DNA of 64,000 nt from Glandiceps talaboti (taxonomy: Eukaryota > Hemichordata > Enteropneusta > Spengelidae): the NCBI RefSeq assembly GCF_964340395.1, contig NC_135564.1, positions 16,097,957 to 16,161,956 of the forward strand. Reading direction: 5' to 3'. The stretch's first letter is position 1; each line of letters opens with the position of its first letter. The translations under genes and the position numbers were made by a program. This document shows, piece after piece, positions 1 to 12,604 of this stretch. A model generated the notes under the pieces. The model was given only the letters and a program-made list of their open reading frames with translations. It was not told the origin of the DNA and did not search any database.

Positions 1-898
1 CTGTATCATTGTCCTGTCATAAATTACACTTGACACCCTTTGTAATCGACACGTGTTAAAATGTTTATGAGGGAAAAGATGCTGACATACTGGGGACGTT
101 TTTATTCATTACCATGAGATGAATAAGAAATAGTTACAGGAGTCCAACTCTATTCGCCCAACATATATATTGATGCATAAATCGCCATGCAGTTGGATTA
201 TAACGCTTTCTGGTATTGTCCGTGATCATTAAAATTCAAAGTTTATGAATAAGGTTATTTTGCTACAGGGTATACATGGGGAAACCATCATTACCATGCA
301 CAAGCCATTTCACTCTAGTAAATTTACGAGAGAAGTATGCAATCCAAGTCTTTGTGACAACAAAAGGATCACAATCATTTAAATGTATGTAGTTGCACCT
401 CTAATGACAAAATGATATAGCTATGCTATGAATTCATGTATTATATCGCCCAATATAAATGCTCATTAAATTGGACATTTTTGTTTGTAGTGAGATCATG
501 CGTGTAAGTTAAGGGGACGGGTTCAAGGGGGTTTTCATTACATTACAATCGTCAAAATTCTGCGTTTGGTTTGTTATGTCGATCTCTGACATTTTCCCAA
601 GAGTAAAGTTTGTTTGTTTCTGTTCACATGCCCTATTAACACTCTATGTGTAGCATACATGCATCAGTGCGTTTTGTTGGGAGGAATGTTCTGAGGGTAG
701 CGAACCACACTATTATAGCTCCCCGCTGATTCTACCCTTTTTTCTGTCGTACCGATGAACATTGTGTTGTTTCAAGGAGACAGTTACAAGAGACAACACG
801 TGATAATTTTCGTATCTGTAATATCGCTAGGGTAATGTTTACTAATTGGAACATTCAAATATGTTAGTGAAGTATATAAAGATGGTCAGCACTCTCAT
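1..898. other. Non-coding, nothing recognised
   Basis: AT-rich sequence with no open frame, RNA gene or repeat that I recognise. Confidence 0.5.
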
Positions 899-1359
899 TA
901 GGGTAACCATATTTTTTTCTTTTTCTCATTACCCGACCGACCCAAATTTTCAGCTCTGACATTGAAATAAAAAAAATATTTGCGCCCGCCCTTAATATTT
1001 TGCGGAATAGTGCTGTCTCTCTGACAAGAATAAGCAAGTGTCTTGACTGTCGATGTCATCTACAGTCATGGTGGCGATGACGACACTTGTTCACGAACAT
1101 AGTTTTTTTCATGACGCATTTCGTTCATGACGGAAGTTATTAAGTAGGGGCGGGGGACTGAAAACATGAAAATTGTGTAGAGAAGCTGGGAAAGGGTTTG
1201 TTACCAAGAATCAAATAAAAATAAGATAGCGAGGTAGAAAAGGATAAGCAAAGAAACATGAAGATGGTTTTTCTATTTGTTTACTTTAAAAAAAATCGAC
1301 TGACCGACCCATAGTTGCCATGAAAAAGTAATGAGAGACATACAATAGGTTCACCCTTA
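899..1359. mobile_element. Possible short inverted-repeat element
   Basis: The left end reads TAGGGTAACC and the right end GGTTCACCCTTA, an imperfect terminal inverted repeat. Just inside the ends, CTCATTAC on the left faces GTAATGAG on the right, again inverted. The motif GACCGACCC also occurs near both ends in the same orientation. The interior has no open frame. This is visible but weak evidence for a non-autonomous element; a chance arrangement is possible. Confidence 0.3.
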
Positions 1360-1930
1360 TCATGTTGGATCGACATAACATGTGACTCTTTGGTGCTGTG
1401 CCCTGTTCATGTAGACTTAGCTACAAATTGATGCCCTGCGAGTAATAGACGGCTTCTGCCGAATTGCGTGAAATGGGAAGCTGCCTTCCTTGTTACACAA
1501 TAATTCCTTTAATGGTTTAGATGTACATCCTAGATTGTCAAATCAGTGCATTTAGTCTATGTGTTTTCTCGTTACAAACACGCATATAGCTTTAAGACGA
1601 ATGGCCCAGTGGCTCGTATCATCCATGTATCGCGTTTCTTGTCTTTTATCTCACCCCTATACCCACGTCATGTACTCGTACAACGAGGCCTTAGTGGCAC
1701 TTGAAACGATATGATCGCAAGAAGTAGCGATACAGGGGACGATAAACCCTATTTCTCCACGTCATCTTTACAGTGGATCGTTTAATTGGATGATATCACA
1801 GCAGTGCATGCGATCAGGAAAGCATACCAAATGATCAATAGCCAGCTTTTCATAGTTTACCTGTTTACGTGTTGACTTATACGTCATTACAGTTTGTCAA
1901 ACTTTAGTTTCTACAATAACTGAGTGCAAA

Positions 1931-2359
1931 ATGGCTGTAACTAAAGCGTCCAATGTCCGTGCACGTCTCGCATTACGTCGCTGGAGATTTCAAAACAAAG
2001 TTGAACCTCGAAAATTTAGAAATCGTACCACTAATAATTCAGTTGCTGTAACTGTTTTGTATACAAACATACATCACGACTGTCTACTAAATCACTCTAT
2101 TGGTGACCTTTGGTGGTTTTTAAACTTTGGCCTGGATAATTTCAAATATACCCATAAACTAACATATTTAACTTTTAAAAAGTTTGAATTTTTCATGAGT
2201 GGTTCTTCCATCGATAACAGATTTTCTAGCTCAGCTTTAATACAAGTGTATAAGAATCTGTCAAACAAACAACCCCCCCCCCATTCGCCACCTATACACA
2301 CATATTGTGTTTTACCTCTAATTTCAAGGTCTTTTCGAAATAGGATAAGCAGGCTCTAA
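1931..2359 (+). other. Unrecognised 142-codon open frame
   Basis: The frame starts with a basic stretch (MAVTKASNVRARLALRRWRF) and then becomes low in complexity and rich in aromatic and Asn residues. I recognise no domain and see no signal peptide or homologue in the window. The frame crosses a poly-C run near 2273. It could be a chance frame or an exon fragment. I do not call it a gene. Confidence 0.12.
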
Positions 2360-2605
2360 TTTGACCTTTAACCTTTGGGATTAATTCACCTTCCATAGAT
2401 AATAATATGTATCTTTGAAATGTTTTCTCCCGAATTGTATTTTGTAACATTTCTAGAATTTAAAGATTCTATACCCCTATGAAGAAGAATATATATGCGA
2501 CCACTTGGTTTTTGCGCAGTTTTATGCACACATAATTTAAGTGTATGTGTATGTGGGTGTACATGTGTGCTAGCTATGTGTATGTGTAGACACATGTGTA
2601 TGTGC

Positions 2606-2643
<38 letters not shown>
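2606..2643. repeat. (GT)n microsatellite
   Basis: An almost uninterrupted GT tract, preceded by a degenerate GTAT/GTGT stretch from about 2540. Confidence 0.9.
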
Positions 2644-2644
<1 letters not shown>

Positions 2645-3425
2645 GTCGTTACCATTTATTATAATTTCTGTTTGGATATTATATAATTTAACATAACTGC
2701 TAGGAAACATCCATAAAGAATGAACGTTCAACACGCGTATGAATAATTCGGTCATTGTTAACCGCCTTTATCTATTTCCAAGTTAGCCATTACATAGTGA
2801 TGTGTATAGACATTCCCATCTCATAAACTATGAATAATATCACTGAAATAATGCAGCGTAAATTGGGGTAACTTCGACGTCAGTAGATTGTGCATCTCAT
2901 TTCCCATGTTGTTGTCACATTTGTCATCGTTGAATTTTTATCCAACATGCTGTCATCATGTTAGCGACAGTGAGCTATAAGTTCAGAGACCAAACACATC
3001 ACTGATGTTACGAACATACTCTCAGTAATCTATTTATTGTAAGATCTCCCTACAATCATACGGGCGTTGTGTTGCTGTCCCTAACGACTGACCCCCCCCC
3101 CCCGGTGATATTTACAATGGCTACAATTAGATGTTATTACCCAATGTATTTCTTCGTTGGGGGGGGGGGGGTACGAGTAACCTAAAGGGCCTTGGTTAAT
3201 ACGAGTAGCTAGACGAGTGGTGACAACCCTTAGGTCACGAGTATTTTCGGCTGACTGAAGGAAAATATTGGAGAATAACATAATTATACTAGCGCCAGTA
3301 ATATCAAAGAAAAAACGAGGAAAGTAATTGTAAGTTTGAACGCTTGACTCATATTTCGAACAAAGCAGAACCAGTGACCGTAGACACGCGTTGTCGTGAC
3401 GTAGAACGACCGGAGTGTATATTTA

Positions 3426-3565
3426 AGCAATAACCCCCGCCGAAGGCGGGTATACACGAGATTTTGGTACAATTCGCGACATATAGCACGAGCCGAATAG
3501 CGAGTGCTATATGGAGCGAATTGTACCAAATGCGAGTGTATACCCGCCTTCGCGGGGTTATTGCT
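3426..3565. repeat. 140-bp near-perfect palindrome
   Basis: Two arms of about 63-68 bp are inverted copies of each other, roughly 90 percent identical by eye, with a central loop of about 15 bases. The outer arms read AGCAATAACCCC and GGGGTTATTGCT; the inner parts contain GGTACAATTCGC and GCGAATTGTACC. The left arm holds its own hairpin, CCCGCC-GAA-GGCGGG. It could extrude as a cruciform or transcribe into a long hairpin. Confidence 0.85.
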
Positions 3566-3931
3566 ATTGTATTATATCAAAATGTGTGTCTATTTCTTCT
3601 AAATGTGATTCTGTGGTTATTTATATGCCTGAAAAGGCGAATTCGCACGTACAGAAAAAGATCGTCGGTAAAAGATCGTCGGGAACGAGCATATTTTGAT
3701 GAGTGGATACGTTCATGTCGCCCACACACACACACACACTGAATGAACACAAAACATGGACTCGAGCCGTTCTACGCGGTCCCCTGCTAGCTGGGTTTGA
3801 TATATTACATATTGTTTATTTATTTATTTGTTTTAAACCCCATATTTTCCTAATAGTCAAACGCCCCCCCCCCCCCCCTTTGGTTTCCACATTCAGCTTG
3901 CATGTACTATTCATATGCTAGTTTAGGAGCC

Positions 3932-3961
3932 CATTTTACCACTACCAGCCGTGGTAAAATG
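3932..3961. repeat. Short hairpin with 11-bp arms
   Basis: CATTTTACCAC and GTGGTAAAATG flank an 8-base loop. A third partial copy (ATTTTACCAC) follows immediately. It probably forms part of the surrounding insertion. Confidence 0.7.
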
Positions 3962-4504
3962 GAATTTTACCACAGTTATTATCCAATCAGAATGGCACAT
4001 AGTAGCATGATATAATATAATCCATATTTTTGTTGAGCCTGGCTCGTGCATGGTATAATCGCAATTAAAGTCTTCTATGGCACAAAGCATTTAGTTGTCT
4101 TGTTTAATCTTCACAATAGCAACATCGTGAGTTTTGAAGCCAACTCGAAGTGAAAGAATTGCCTGAATTCACGAATTATCTGTAATCCATTATTAATATA
4201 TCACCTTTTGGACTGATAACGACAGCGAGGGAATGTCATTTCAGGAAAATATTGTAATTTAAGTCGAACATCACGTTTTGGAATTTCCCACCCGAATTCA
4301 TTTTCCTGTTAAAAGCTTTAAGTTTTAGATTTAAATGGCAAAGTCATTAGCACTGTTGACACTTTTTAAAAGCATATCCGATTCATCCATTCGACCACTT
4401 TATAAGTTCTTAAATGTTATGTATGACAGTATGTTTCCATCACTGTCAACACAATGAGCATAGGGCTGCTACATACAATGGAAAGCCAATTGACTTGAAA
4501 GAAA

Positions 4505-4930
4505 ACGTCGTATGTCTCAGCAAACATCTTACTAACATTACTACATTTTATCGTCAGGTTCAAAATTCTTACTAACGCTGGTTCATTCCATCATCTAGCA
4601 TGTCAAAAGTCCTACATTTTATCGTCAGGTTCAAAATTCTTACTAATGCTGGTTTATTCCATCATCTAGCGTGACAAAAGTCCTATCAACTTTGCTACAT
4701 TTTCATCGTGTGAGCTACAGTTATCTAAGCTGATTGATCATCGCTAAATCCCCAGATATTGTAACAACGTACTTGTATATTCATTAAAATGTAGCAATTA
4801 TACTTCCTGTGTTGTTGTGCCGGACAATTCGACATAGCAATGTTAATTAGATTTTTTTCCCGCCAGATAATAAAAAATGTAATTTAGCAATGTTATCAAT
4901 AAATCTGTTGAACCAGACAATGATTATTTT
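4505..4930. mobile_element. Member of TIR family 1 (ACATTG/GTCTGGC subrepeats)
   Basis: Tandem and inverted subrepeats of the type TCTTACTAACATT...ACATTTTATCGTCAGG occur on the left. Their complements (AGCAATGTTA...ATTAGATT) occur on the right. The same subrepeats build the elements at 13034-13464 and 35745-35935. No open frame is seen. Exact ends are not visible here. Confidence 0.5.
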
Positions 4931-7900
4931 GGCAATCAATGGAAGACCTCTGTAGAGCCAGACAGTGATTGGGCTGCCATTGTAAAAATACCCGACATCA
5001 TGAATTTTTAGACTTTATTTTCTGACCCCATCCCATCCCACCATAGATCGTGCCACCTAGGTACGCTATAAAAATCACGTCTCGTTTTTTTTCGCCAAGA
5101 TGACAGGATGAGTTAATATACTTGACCTTGACACCGAGGTGTGAAAATTGAAGATGGTATCAAATAAAACGCCATTATTGAGATTTAAAAAAAAATAAAC
5201 CCAGATTAAAACTAACAAGTCTCGCATCATCGACAAAAAGGTGTTCGTATGACGTCACACTTTGAGCAGACTACACGGTACGATTCAGGTGCGTTACAAC
5301 TCCAGGTAGCAAGGATTATTGTAGACATTTCACCAACTTTTGTACAGTGAAAATACACTTGTCAATAGAATTTCAGCCAACGTTTTTAGTATATCGAAGC
5401 CATTATGTGATTCCGGTTACTTGCTGCAGTGTTGACAACATTAACAATACCATATGAATTTCGTTGCTACGTACTATGCACTAAACGATGGATTTTGTGA
5501 AAAATATATTTCACTAAACTAAAGAAAGGCTGAGTCTACGAATGAGTTTAGGTGAATGCTTTCGATGTCAAGCTTTTAACATATATACACATAAAACGTA
5601 GATGTTGTGTGTAACTATACAGTTTTTGTCGATTTTAAAAGAGCCACATTATATCGTATTCTAACAAAGTTGACTGAATAACGGGCTCAATTGTTACATT
5701 TGAGTTTCATTGAGTAATTTTGTTCGCATTACCTATTGATACATTTTGTAATGAGTCGGAATAACTTGCACGTCTTGGCGTAATCCATTCAAATTTGGGA
5801 GACAAATTGGTGCCGTTCGCTGATGCTATTAGACGTCTCCATTCGTTATTGAGCGGCTGTAACAAACTTACGAAAATAGACATTATTTACAAGAGTTTAT
5901 TCGGCACCTTGGATTTGACAACAAATGATGCGGGAAGATAAATCGTAGTAGATGAACGATGTCTGATTGTGATATGCTCCTCTCAGTAACTGAGATAAAC
6001 AACCAATCATTTATGGACAATATCCATGATTTATACCCAAAGGTGATAACAGACTAGGATGTGTTGACCTGTTCTGTGAGTTTGAATGTGTAGAAGCGAA
6101 GACATAAACTTAAGCATAATGTTTTCATAATGCAGGAAGTGTAACGAAACTCTACTATGACATGTATAACAAAATAACATATCCATGTCTCGGCGTTGAA
6201 CATCTGTAAATTAAAGATATAGCTTTCCGCTGCTATCTTCAAATTTATATTGAGACCTTCCGTGTGGTAACCAGCTCTTTGGATTATCGGGCTTATACTT
6301 GCAAATGTATCTTTTCATCCAAACGCGACACCTTTCGTAAAATGTATATTCTTGTTGCATTCCAGTGTTAATGCGATGTGAAATGAGGGGTCTAATTAAT
6401 TTATAGTAGTCAGGAACAAACGCATGACTTACTTTTGGCATTATTTGATTCCATTTTCTCAAACTGTTCATGAAAAAACCCGGCTATTTGTCTCACAGCA
6501 TAGTGTGAATAGCATTAACGCCACTTTGATAATTTACACTCATTATATGCGACAAATGATTAGTCATCGTTGATGCTATTTTGAGGCCAATCTTGCCGCA
6601 CCATCTGACAACTAACGAGCAAATAAACACCAATAATTGGTGTTACATATACGTTTCAAACACTAATAGGTATACATTAGGTATAGATTACTTTTAATGT
6701 GGATCTCATCAGCAAATATACTTAGTCATTGGATCGCACTGATGATGTGTGGCATTTTGCTATTAGCTCGACGTGAACATGACTTCGAAATTTTCTATAA
6801 CGCGTAAGAAGTCATGTAACATTGCGACACTGACAGTGACTATGCCTCACTCTTATTGAGACACTCACAGTGACTAAGCCTTACTTTTCAATGTAAATGT
6901 TGTCACAACTGCAGGCATCAAACCGTGGACGAAAAGAACCAGGGAAAGTAAACAAATCAATTGGATTTATAACGATTGGCAAAACATGTTGGAAGAACAT
7001 ATACTTGTATTACATTCCATCATTTGATAAGAACAGCTTTATGACCACACGTTCACAAACACATTTCCACTTCCCCTGGCATTCCATGTACATGCAAAGA
7101 GGCCATACAATGTTTTTATCAAACCATGGTGTGTAATACAAGTCTGTACTACCAACTGTGCCAATTCATCTGTTTACTTTCCCTGTTTGTAACAAGTTCC
7201 ATTCGTCCACAGTCTGGTGTCGGCAGTTGTAAAAGAAGTACACCACAAAGGAAAGATATATAGGCGTATAAACGCCAATGAAAACTGGATGATGTCAACA
7301 AAACTCAACTCTGAGGGGTTTCCAAAAATTCTGACCAGCCTTCGCCCTATCAACAGAACAGCATCAGTTCCATTTATTTGCCAAATCTGTATATTTATTA
7401 GATCACTCAATTAACTTGAGAATGCTTCGTTTATCTTAATCACCTTAAATTATCCCGGTGTCTAATTGGAGACTGCTATGTGACCAAAGCCCCCCTTACC
7501 TGGATGACTTTGTTAGACTCACTTCAATTTGTGTTTTGATCGACATGTCGAAAGTCTATCGAAAATATATGTTTCATCCTGAAGCCCATCACGAAGATAT
7601 TGATCAAGTTTAATAGAAATCCCAATGCCTTGGGATCAATACAGGAAAGTAATACAAAACAAGGTGCTCTACCTCGGCGATATAATTACCCTCGGGGGTT
7701 TTCAATCCACGAAGGTATACTAGTTAAGACTTTCGCCAAATGATTTCTTCGATTTTAATCGAATTATGGTGCTTACTTTTGAGGATGCTCTATGTTTAAT
7801 GCATCAATCAGCCTTAGTTAATCGTTTTCTTGTCGTCAGTAGAGATCCCTTACTTACAAATCTATTCACTTCGCCTAGCATGTGTCGTATTCTCATTACC

Positions 7901-8092
7901 ATGGGGGCTTGTTGATTAGAATTAAAAATCAATGTTTCACTCCGTCTCTAACAGATATTAGCACAAGTAAAAGCGAAATAACGAATAGATGTAAATGGAC
8001 AATATCTCCAGATGTCCCCAAAATCAAGCAAATACATGTTCATGCACAAGCAAATATCCACCTATATACCCACATACCTAGCCCCACACATA
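4931..8092. other. Non-coding, nothing recognised
   Basis: No convincing exon, RNA gene or repeat. Open frames of 62-86 codons at 6054-6471 (-), 6897-7136 (+) and 7174-7414 (both strands) have no recognisable domain and look like chance. Confidence 0.4.
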
Positions 8093-8275
8093 CACACACG
8101 TACACGTACACAAACACACACACATACATACATACATACATACATACATACATACATACATACATACATGCATACATGCATGCATGCATGCATACATACA
8201 TACATACATACCACACACACACACACACACACACAAACAAACACACATACATACATACACATACACATACACACA
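8093..8275. repeat. Compound (CA)n/(ATAC)n microsatellite
   Basis: Alternating CA, CATA and CATG blocks. The tract directly abuts the left edge of repeat block 1; in the second block-1 copy that same edge is abutted by (TA)n instead. Confidence 0.9.
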
Positions 8276-8999
8276 TATCGTTGTTTATCAACGTTGAAGA
8301 ATGGCGAAGGCAACGTTGTGAACCACTATCTGGAACGCGGATCACTTACGTGAAATCAAAGTGACAGTTCACCCACCATCGCTTAAAATACTACTTTACC
8401 TTCCTATAGCTCTCCACACTTTTACTTAAGACGTAGGCCTCCGTATTAATCGGTCGTCAACAAATCTAATTTGATTGTTTGACTTAAAATTTTGTTATAC
8501 TACCAGGATCGATATTTCATGGAAAATAAAAAATAGCGCAAATATTGCGTTGCCGCACAACTTCATGTTCAGGGCAATGATAGATATATAATTTTTTGAA
8601 GATTTAAAGTTGTAACCAAAACAAATTGTCATACCTAATTTCCATCATCATAATCCAGCCATCCTATGTTGGAAGTGTACAAGCCAAGTATAGCAACATC
8701 CTAATCAAACTTTAAAGGGATGTGTTTACAAGGTTTTGTACTTCTTTATTTTTTAAAATCAATTTGGAACCAAGTCATACCAATGTAACATGTTTAACTT
8801 TCTTGGTTGTCTTATTGTAATATTTTAAACACAAGCTACATTCAGTTTATATGGGTAGGTGATGAAACAGCTGTCTTACAACATATTACATAATCAAGTC
8901 ATAAACCAAACTGGCTTTGCTACAGGCTTTACCACCAGAGGAAATAATAAAGTAAACATTATAGTTAATTAACAATGTACTGTTCTCACTGTGTCAGCT

Positions 9000-9606
9000 A
9001 TTAATGAGGACAAATCTACACATTCTCAACAAAGTTAAGCACAATCTACTGGGTAATTTCAGAGTTGAAGATTTTTGAGGAAAAGCAATGATATAGAATA
9101 ACACTTCTAGAAACATCTCACTAAGTTTCAAACTCATTCACTTAGTACTTTTTGAGATATAAGTTTTTGACCAAAATTCACATTTTTACACCTTAATTCC
9201 ATATCACTCATGGAATCATTGTATGCTTAATATATCTTCGTCTATACATCCCTAGATGCATCCCCATCAAATTTCAGCCCAATCTGCTCAGTAGTTTTGG
9301 AATTATAGATTTTTAACCAAAAAGACACATTTTTAGCCCTAATTTGCATATCACTGATGGAATCATCATGTCATGAACAAATCTTACTTTACACCCCCTA
9401 AAGAATCTTCCCACCAAATTTCGCACCAATCTGCCCAGTAGTTTCTGAGTTTAAGTTTTTTGACCAAAAATCACATTTTTTGACCCAAATCACACACCTG
9501 TGATGCGATCATTTTGATTTGAACAATTTCCCAACTAGACACCCAAGGTAATGGCCCCACCAAATATCATGGCAATCGGTTCAGCAGTTTTTGACTTTAA
9601 GTTGTT
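9000..9606 (+). repeat. Tandem ~147-bp core repeats of the element
   Basis: Diverged units each contain a ...CAATCTGCYCAGTAGTTT... box, a TTGACCAAAA box and a TCAYTGATGGAATCAT-like box. Spacings between successive first boxes are 148, 147 and 146 bp. A partial unit precedes them near 9043. Confidence 0.75.
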
Positions 9607-9607
9607 T

Positions 9608-9627
9608 ACACACACACACACACACAT

Positions 9628-9698
<71 letters not shown>

Positions 9699-9699
9699 C
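9608..9699 (+). repeat. (CA)n followed by (CAGA)n microsatellite
   Basis: About 20 bp of CA then about 72 bp of CAGA. It forms the microsatellite part of the surrounding mobile element. Confidence 0.9.
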
Positions 9700-9713
9700 C
9701 GGGCGATCCATAT

Positions 9714-9743
9714 AGCACTACTGAACCTCAGTTCAGTTGTGCT
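9714..9743 (+). repeat. Terminal hairpin of the Helentron/pearl-like element
   Basis: The 13-bp arms AGCACTACTGAAC and GTTCAGTTGTGCT have one mismatch and a CTCA loop. Its position at the 3-prime end, just after the microsatellite, fits the termination hairpin of Helitron-type elements. Confidence 0.75.
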
Positions 9744-10466
9744 AAAAAAGAGTTGAAAAGACATTTCCATGACGTCACTTTTTGGTGATGAAAGTCATAA
9801 CAGTTACCGTGATGCGAGAATCGATGTGATCACAAATAAGTAATATGCGATCAAAAGTACAATATGACATAGTTGCATTCGTGGTGGCTTTAGACTTTTA
9901 GTAAAAGGTTCCAAAACATGTATTCAATATTTGAAGTATTATTTCTAAGTATGTGTACATGCTGTCTGTCATTGAGACTATACGGTTCCTTACATGATTT
10001 ACGTTGTATAGCAACCACTTTTCTACAATGAGGTAACACGTTATCCACTACCAAATTACCCTATAATCTTTGACCTTAGCTGAAATACGTCACTCGCGAT
10101 CGGTGAAACTACTTCGGCAAGTTAATCAGTGTATTTGAGATCAACAGTTGATTGGAATACGAACAGACTTAATAGATGTCAGAAGTGCATGTTTTGAGTA
10201 GAAATTGCGAACAAGTTTCAGAGCTTACTGGGTTCTGTGTTTTAACAGTCTTGTCTCATATAATATTGCCTAGCAATGAACGATGGATCTTAGGGTTTAT
10301 AAGACTATATGGTGTTTCGATGAGAATTGATGATTTATTATAGGTACAGATATCGATTTCAGAATGTATAGTTTGTTCTTATCGAGTTGGTGTATTAAAA
10401 AAGACTTTTCAGAAACATGTCTTGACTATTCTTTTGGTTATTAGTAGCGTGACAGTGGTTGATTGT

Positions 10467-10560
10467 CTGGTTGGTTGGTTGGTTGGTTGGTTGGTTAGTT
10501 GGTTAGTTGGTTGGTTTAGTTAGTTCGTCGATTGGTTGCTTGGTTGGTTGATGTCTCAGG
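10467..10560 (+). repeat. (GGTT)n tract
   Basis: An imperfect GGTT array inside repeat block 1. The corresponding array in copy B is at 47589-47703. Confidence 0.85.
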
Positions 10561-11163
10561 CAAATTGGTGGTTTGATATTTCGATAGTCAAGTACATATT
10601 GATGGTTTGCCGATCTTTCGGTTGGGCGTTTACTTGGTTAGTTCGCAGGTCGTAAAAGTCTTTTGATTGGTTAACTAGGTGATTGACTACAAGAGGTATT
10701 GCGGGTTTTTTAGATTTGCTGTTTTTAGAGAAATGGTTGGTATTACACTATACACCGTCATTTCAACAACGGAACTGTAAAAGTTAAATTACACTTATCA
10801 AAGACTACTTCTAAATATCTTGCTGTATACAGTAAAAGATTGGTAATCATTTCCAAATTACTGATACTAGCATATTGGCGACAATTTCCACAGTACTAAA
10901 CATACCATTTAGGATTTTGAACCGAGTGCGTCAAATCGCCGCAAATTTCATCTTTCGATTGCCAAAAGTCACACATTTCCTGAGAAACATTGCTAATACA
11001 GGCTACGTTCTAGGTTAATTATTACTTGTTAACTATTTATAGCCAACACGGATAGTGGCTCCAATGAGTGTTATTGAGTGAAATTCCCATATGTGCTCTA
11101 TCATGACAGTAGTTTATATCATCTTTTAAGCACAAATCTGCCCGTTTGCTTGACATCGTTATT

Positions 11164-12604
11164 AGTGTGCAGATGGATGAGTTCAGAAATAAAATCAAAG
11201 TTGTATACTCAACACAAAACGATAGAAAATGCTATAATGACTAATCACAACTGTATTATAAAAAATCTAAAAAGAACAGATATATTGAACATTAATATAT
11301 TGATAGCTTACAGCATTATTGATATGAGCAAATCGAATTGTGTTTGTCATGCACAGGAAACCCTTTCTATTGTCATCTTTCGATTTCGTCAATCAACAGT
11401 TTAGTAATATTGAATGCACCTTGGAAATAGACTCTTTATAAACTTTTGCTGATAATTTGTTTTGGAAACCTCAATCTTATTCTCAGTTAAAATCAATAAA
11501 AATTGTGGGGTCACCACTCAAATATTTGAAATATCGACCAAAATTATATTTCAGAATCCAATATGGCCGCCGAATACTGTGTAATGGGAAGATAAAAGAT
11601 TGATGATTGCCTTGAAAACAAGACAGGGAATCACAAATTCGTTTTTTTTTTATTTCAAAAGGACCAGAAACAAGCTTTCATATGGCATATAGCAAATGTT
11701 GGAGCGAATTGAAGAACTTTGATTTTCACCGAAATTTATCCACATTTTACCTTAATAATTATGTACTCTTATTAATTTTATGGTGAAGAATTATCTATGC
11801 AGATTAATAGTTACAAATAAATTCAAACTTTGTACTGTACCAAAAACTTGGATACTTATTTTGAAGGCACGCATGCGCAAACGACACATGACTTCACACC
11901 ACTGAAGAAGACCTTGGGACTCAGGTTGAAAGCTAGGAATTATCCAAGTATTTTGGCAGTACAAAGTTTGAACTGGTGTGGTGACTATCATCTCTGACTG
12001 CTAATGCAACAGAATGCTTGATTTATCGCCCAATCTTTCATGTAAATACATATTTATTAACATTTGATAGAAAAACACAACAGCATGTTCGTAATAATTT
12101 ATGTTACACGTTGAATGTCTAGCACCCGAGGAAACATATAAGCCTATCAATATCAACTTTCTGCAAGGTAAAGAAACATCACTCTCTGGTGGTTTGTAAA
12201 GTACACGGTTTATATATAGTAAAGAAATATTCATGGGTAGATTAGATATGATGATTTTCGATAGTATACACATGATGCTCATTTGATATATCTTTTATAT
12301 AGATTTATATCTATCTTTAATTACATTGTATTGGTGGCAATTCATCTATGTAGCAAACAAGCTAATTTGCATACTTGCGCCAATTATTACATGACAGAAA
12401 GCCTATATTTTTCTTTTCCCACTAATTCTTTCTCAAACTCAGCCATACTTTCACATATACGCAACAAGCACTTAGGGAGACACAGAAACAGAAACAGACA
12501 CAGACACTGACACTGACAGATACAAACACAGACACATGCTCTCAAAACAGACATGCATACACAAACATATATACTTGTTATACATACATACATACATACA
12601 TACA

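Larger units (their letters stand above)
3421..4019. mobile_element. Insertion within repeat D, carrying a long palindrome
   Basis: It is inferred from comparison with the uninterrupted copy near 42060. The left flank ends in GTGTATAT and the right flank resumes TATAATCCATAT, so a short TA-rich target duplication is possible but cannot be resolved. Inside are a 140-bp palindrome at its left end, a (CA)8 run near 3722, a poly-C run near 3863 and an 11-bp hairpin at 3932-3961. No transposase frame is seen, so it would be non-autonomous. Confidence 0.5.
3115..4060. repeat. Dispersed repeat D, copy 1, split by an insertion
   Basis: The reverse complement of 42000-42345 matches 3115-3420 and resumes at about 4020-4060 (shared CTGGCTCGTGCATGG). 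The roughly 600 bp between is absent from the 42-kb copy. A third diverged copy lies at 51118-51655. There is no coding frame of note. The repeat is about 350 bp when uninterrupted, with unknown ends and mechanism. Confidence 0.7.
8530..9745 (+). mobile_element. Non-autonomous Helentron/pearl-like element
   Basis: The empty equivalent is seen in block 1 copy B near 46550. The left end has a small hairpin (CGCAA-ATA-TTGCG, 8537-8549) and the subterminal octamer GCACAACT (8555-8562), whose complement AGTTGTGC lies at the right end (9735-9742). The interior has three to four tandem units of about 147 bp (repeats of the AATCTGCTCAGTAG motif near 9133, 9281, 9428, 9574). These are followed by (CA)n and (CAGA)n tracts and a terminal hairpin. 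Family knowledge: Helentron-associated elements and mollusc pearl/CvA-type elements share subterminal inverted repeats, a tandem core, a microsatellite and a 3-prime hairpin. No Rep/helicase gene is present, so it would need help in trans. The superfamily call is inference. Confidence 0.7.
8276..11130 (+). repeat. Large repeat block 1, copy A
   Basis: It aligns directly with 46312-48293 at about 90 percent identity by eye, for example the shared AAGACGTAGGCCTCCGTATT and GCCAACACGGATAGTGG. Copy A contains an extra 1.2-kb element at about 8530-9745. Copy B has extra sequence at about 47108-47215 and 47381-47565. There is no coding frame. Homology stops near 11130, about 35 bases before repeat block 2 begins. 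Confidence 0.85.

Noticed and set aside
8040-8345. Frames of 83-160 codons on both strands
   Set aside because: Translated CA/ATAC microsatellite with short unique ends.
11890-11985. Hammerhead-like arrangement in block 2 (CTGAAGA ... GAAA with CACACCA/TGGTGTG arms)
   Set aside because: Stem I would pair, but the base before the cleavage position is not U and stem III is absent; copy B does not preserve the arms.
12001-12282. 93-codon minus-strand frame in repeat block 2
   Set aside because: The homologous copy at 43.3-43.6 kb is interrupted by stops and length changes, so the frame is not under coding constraint.
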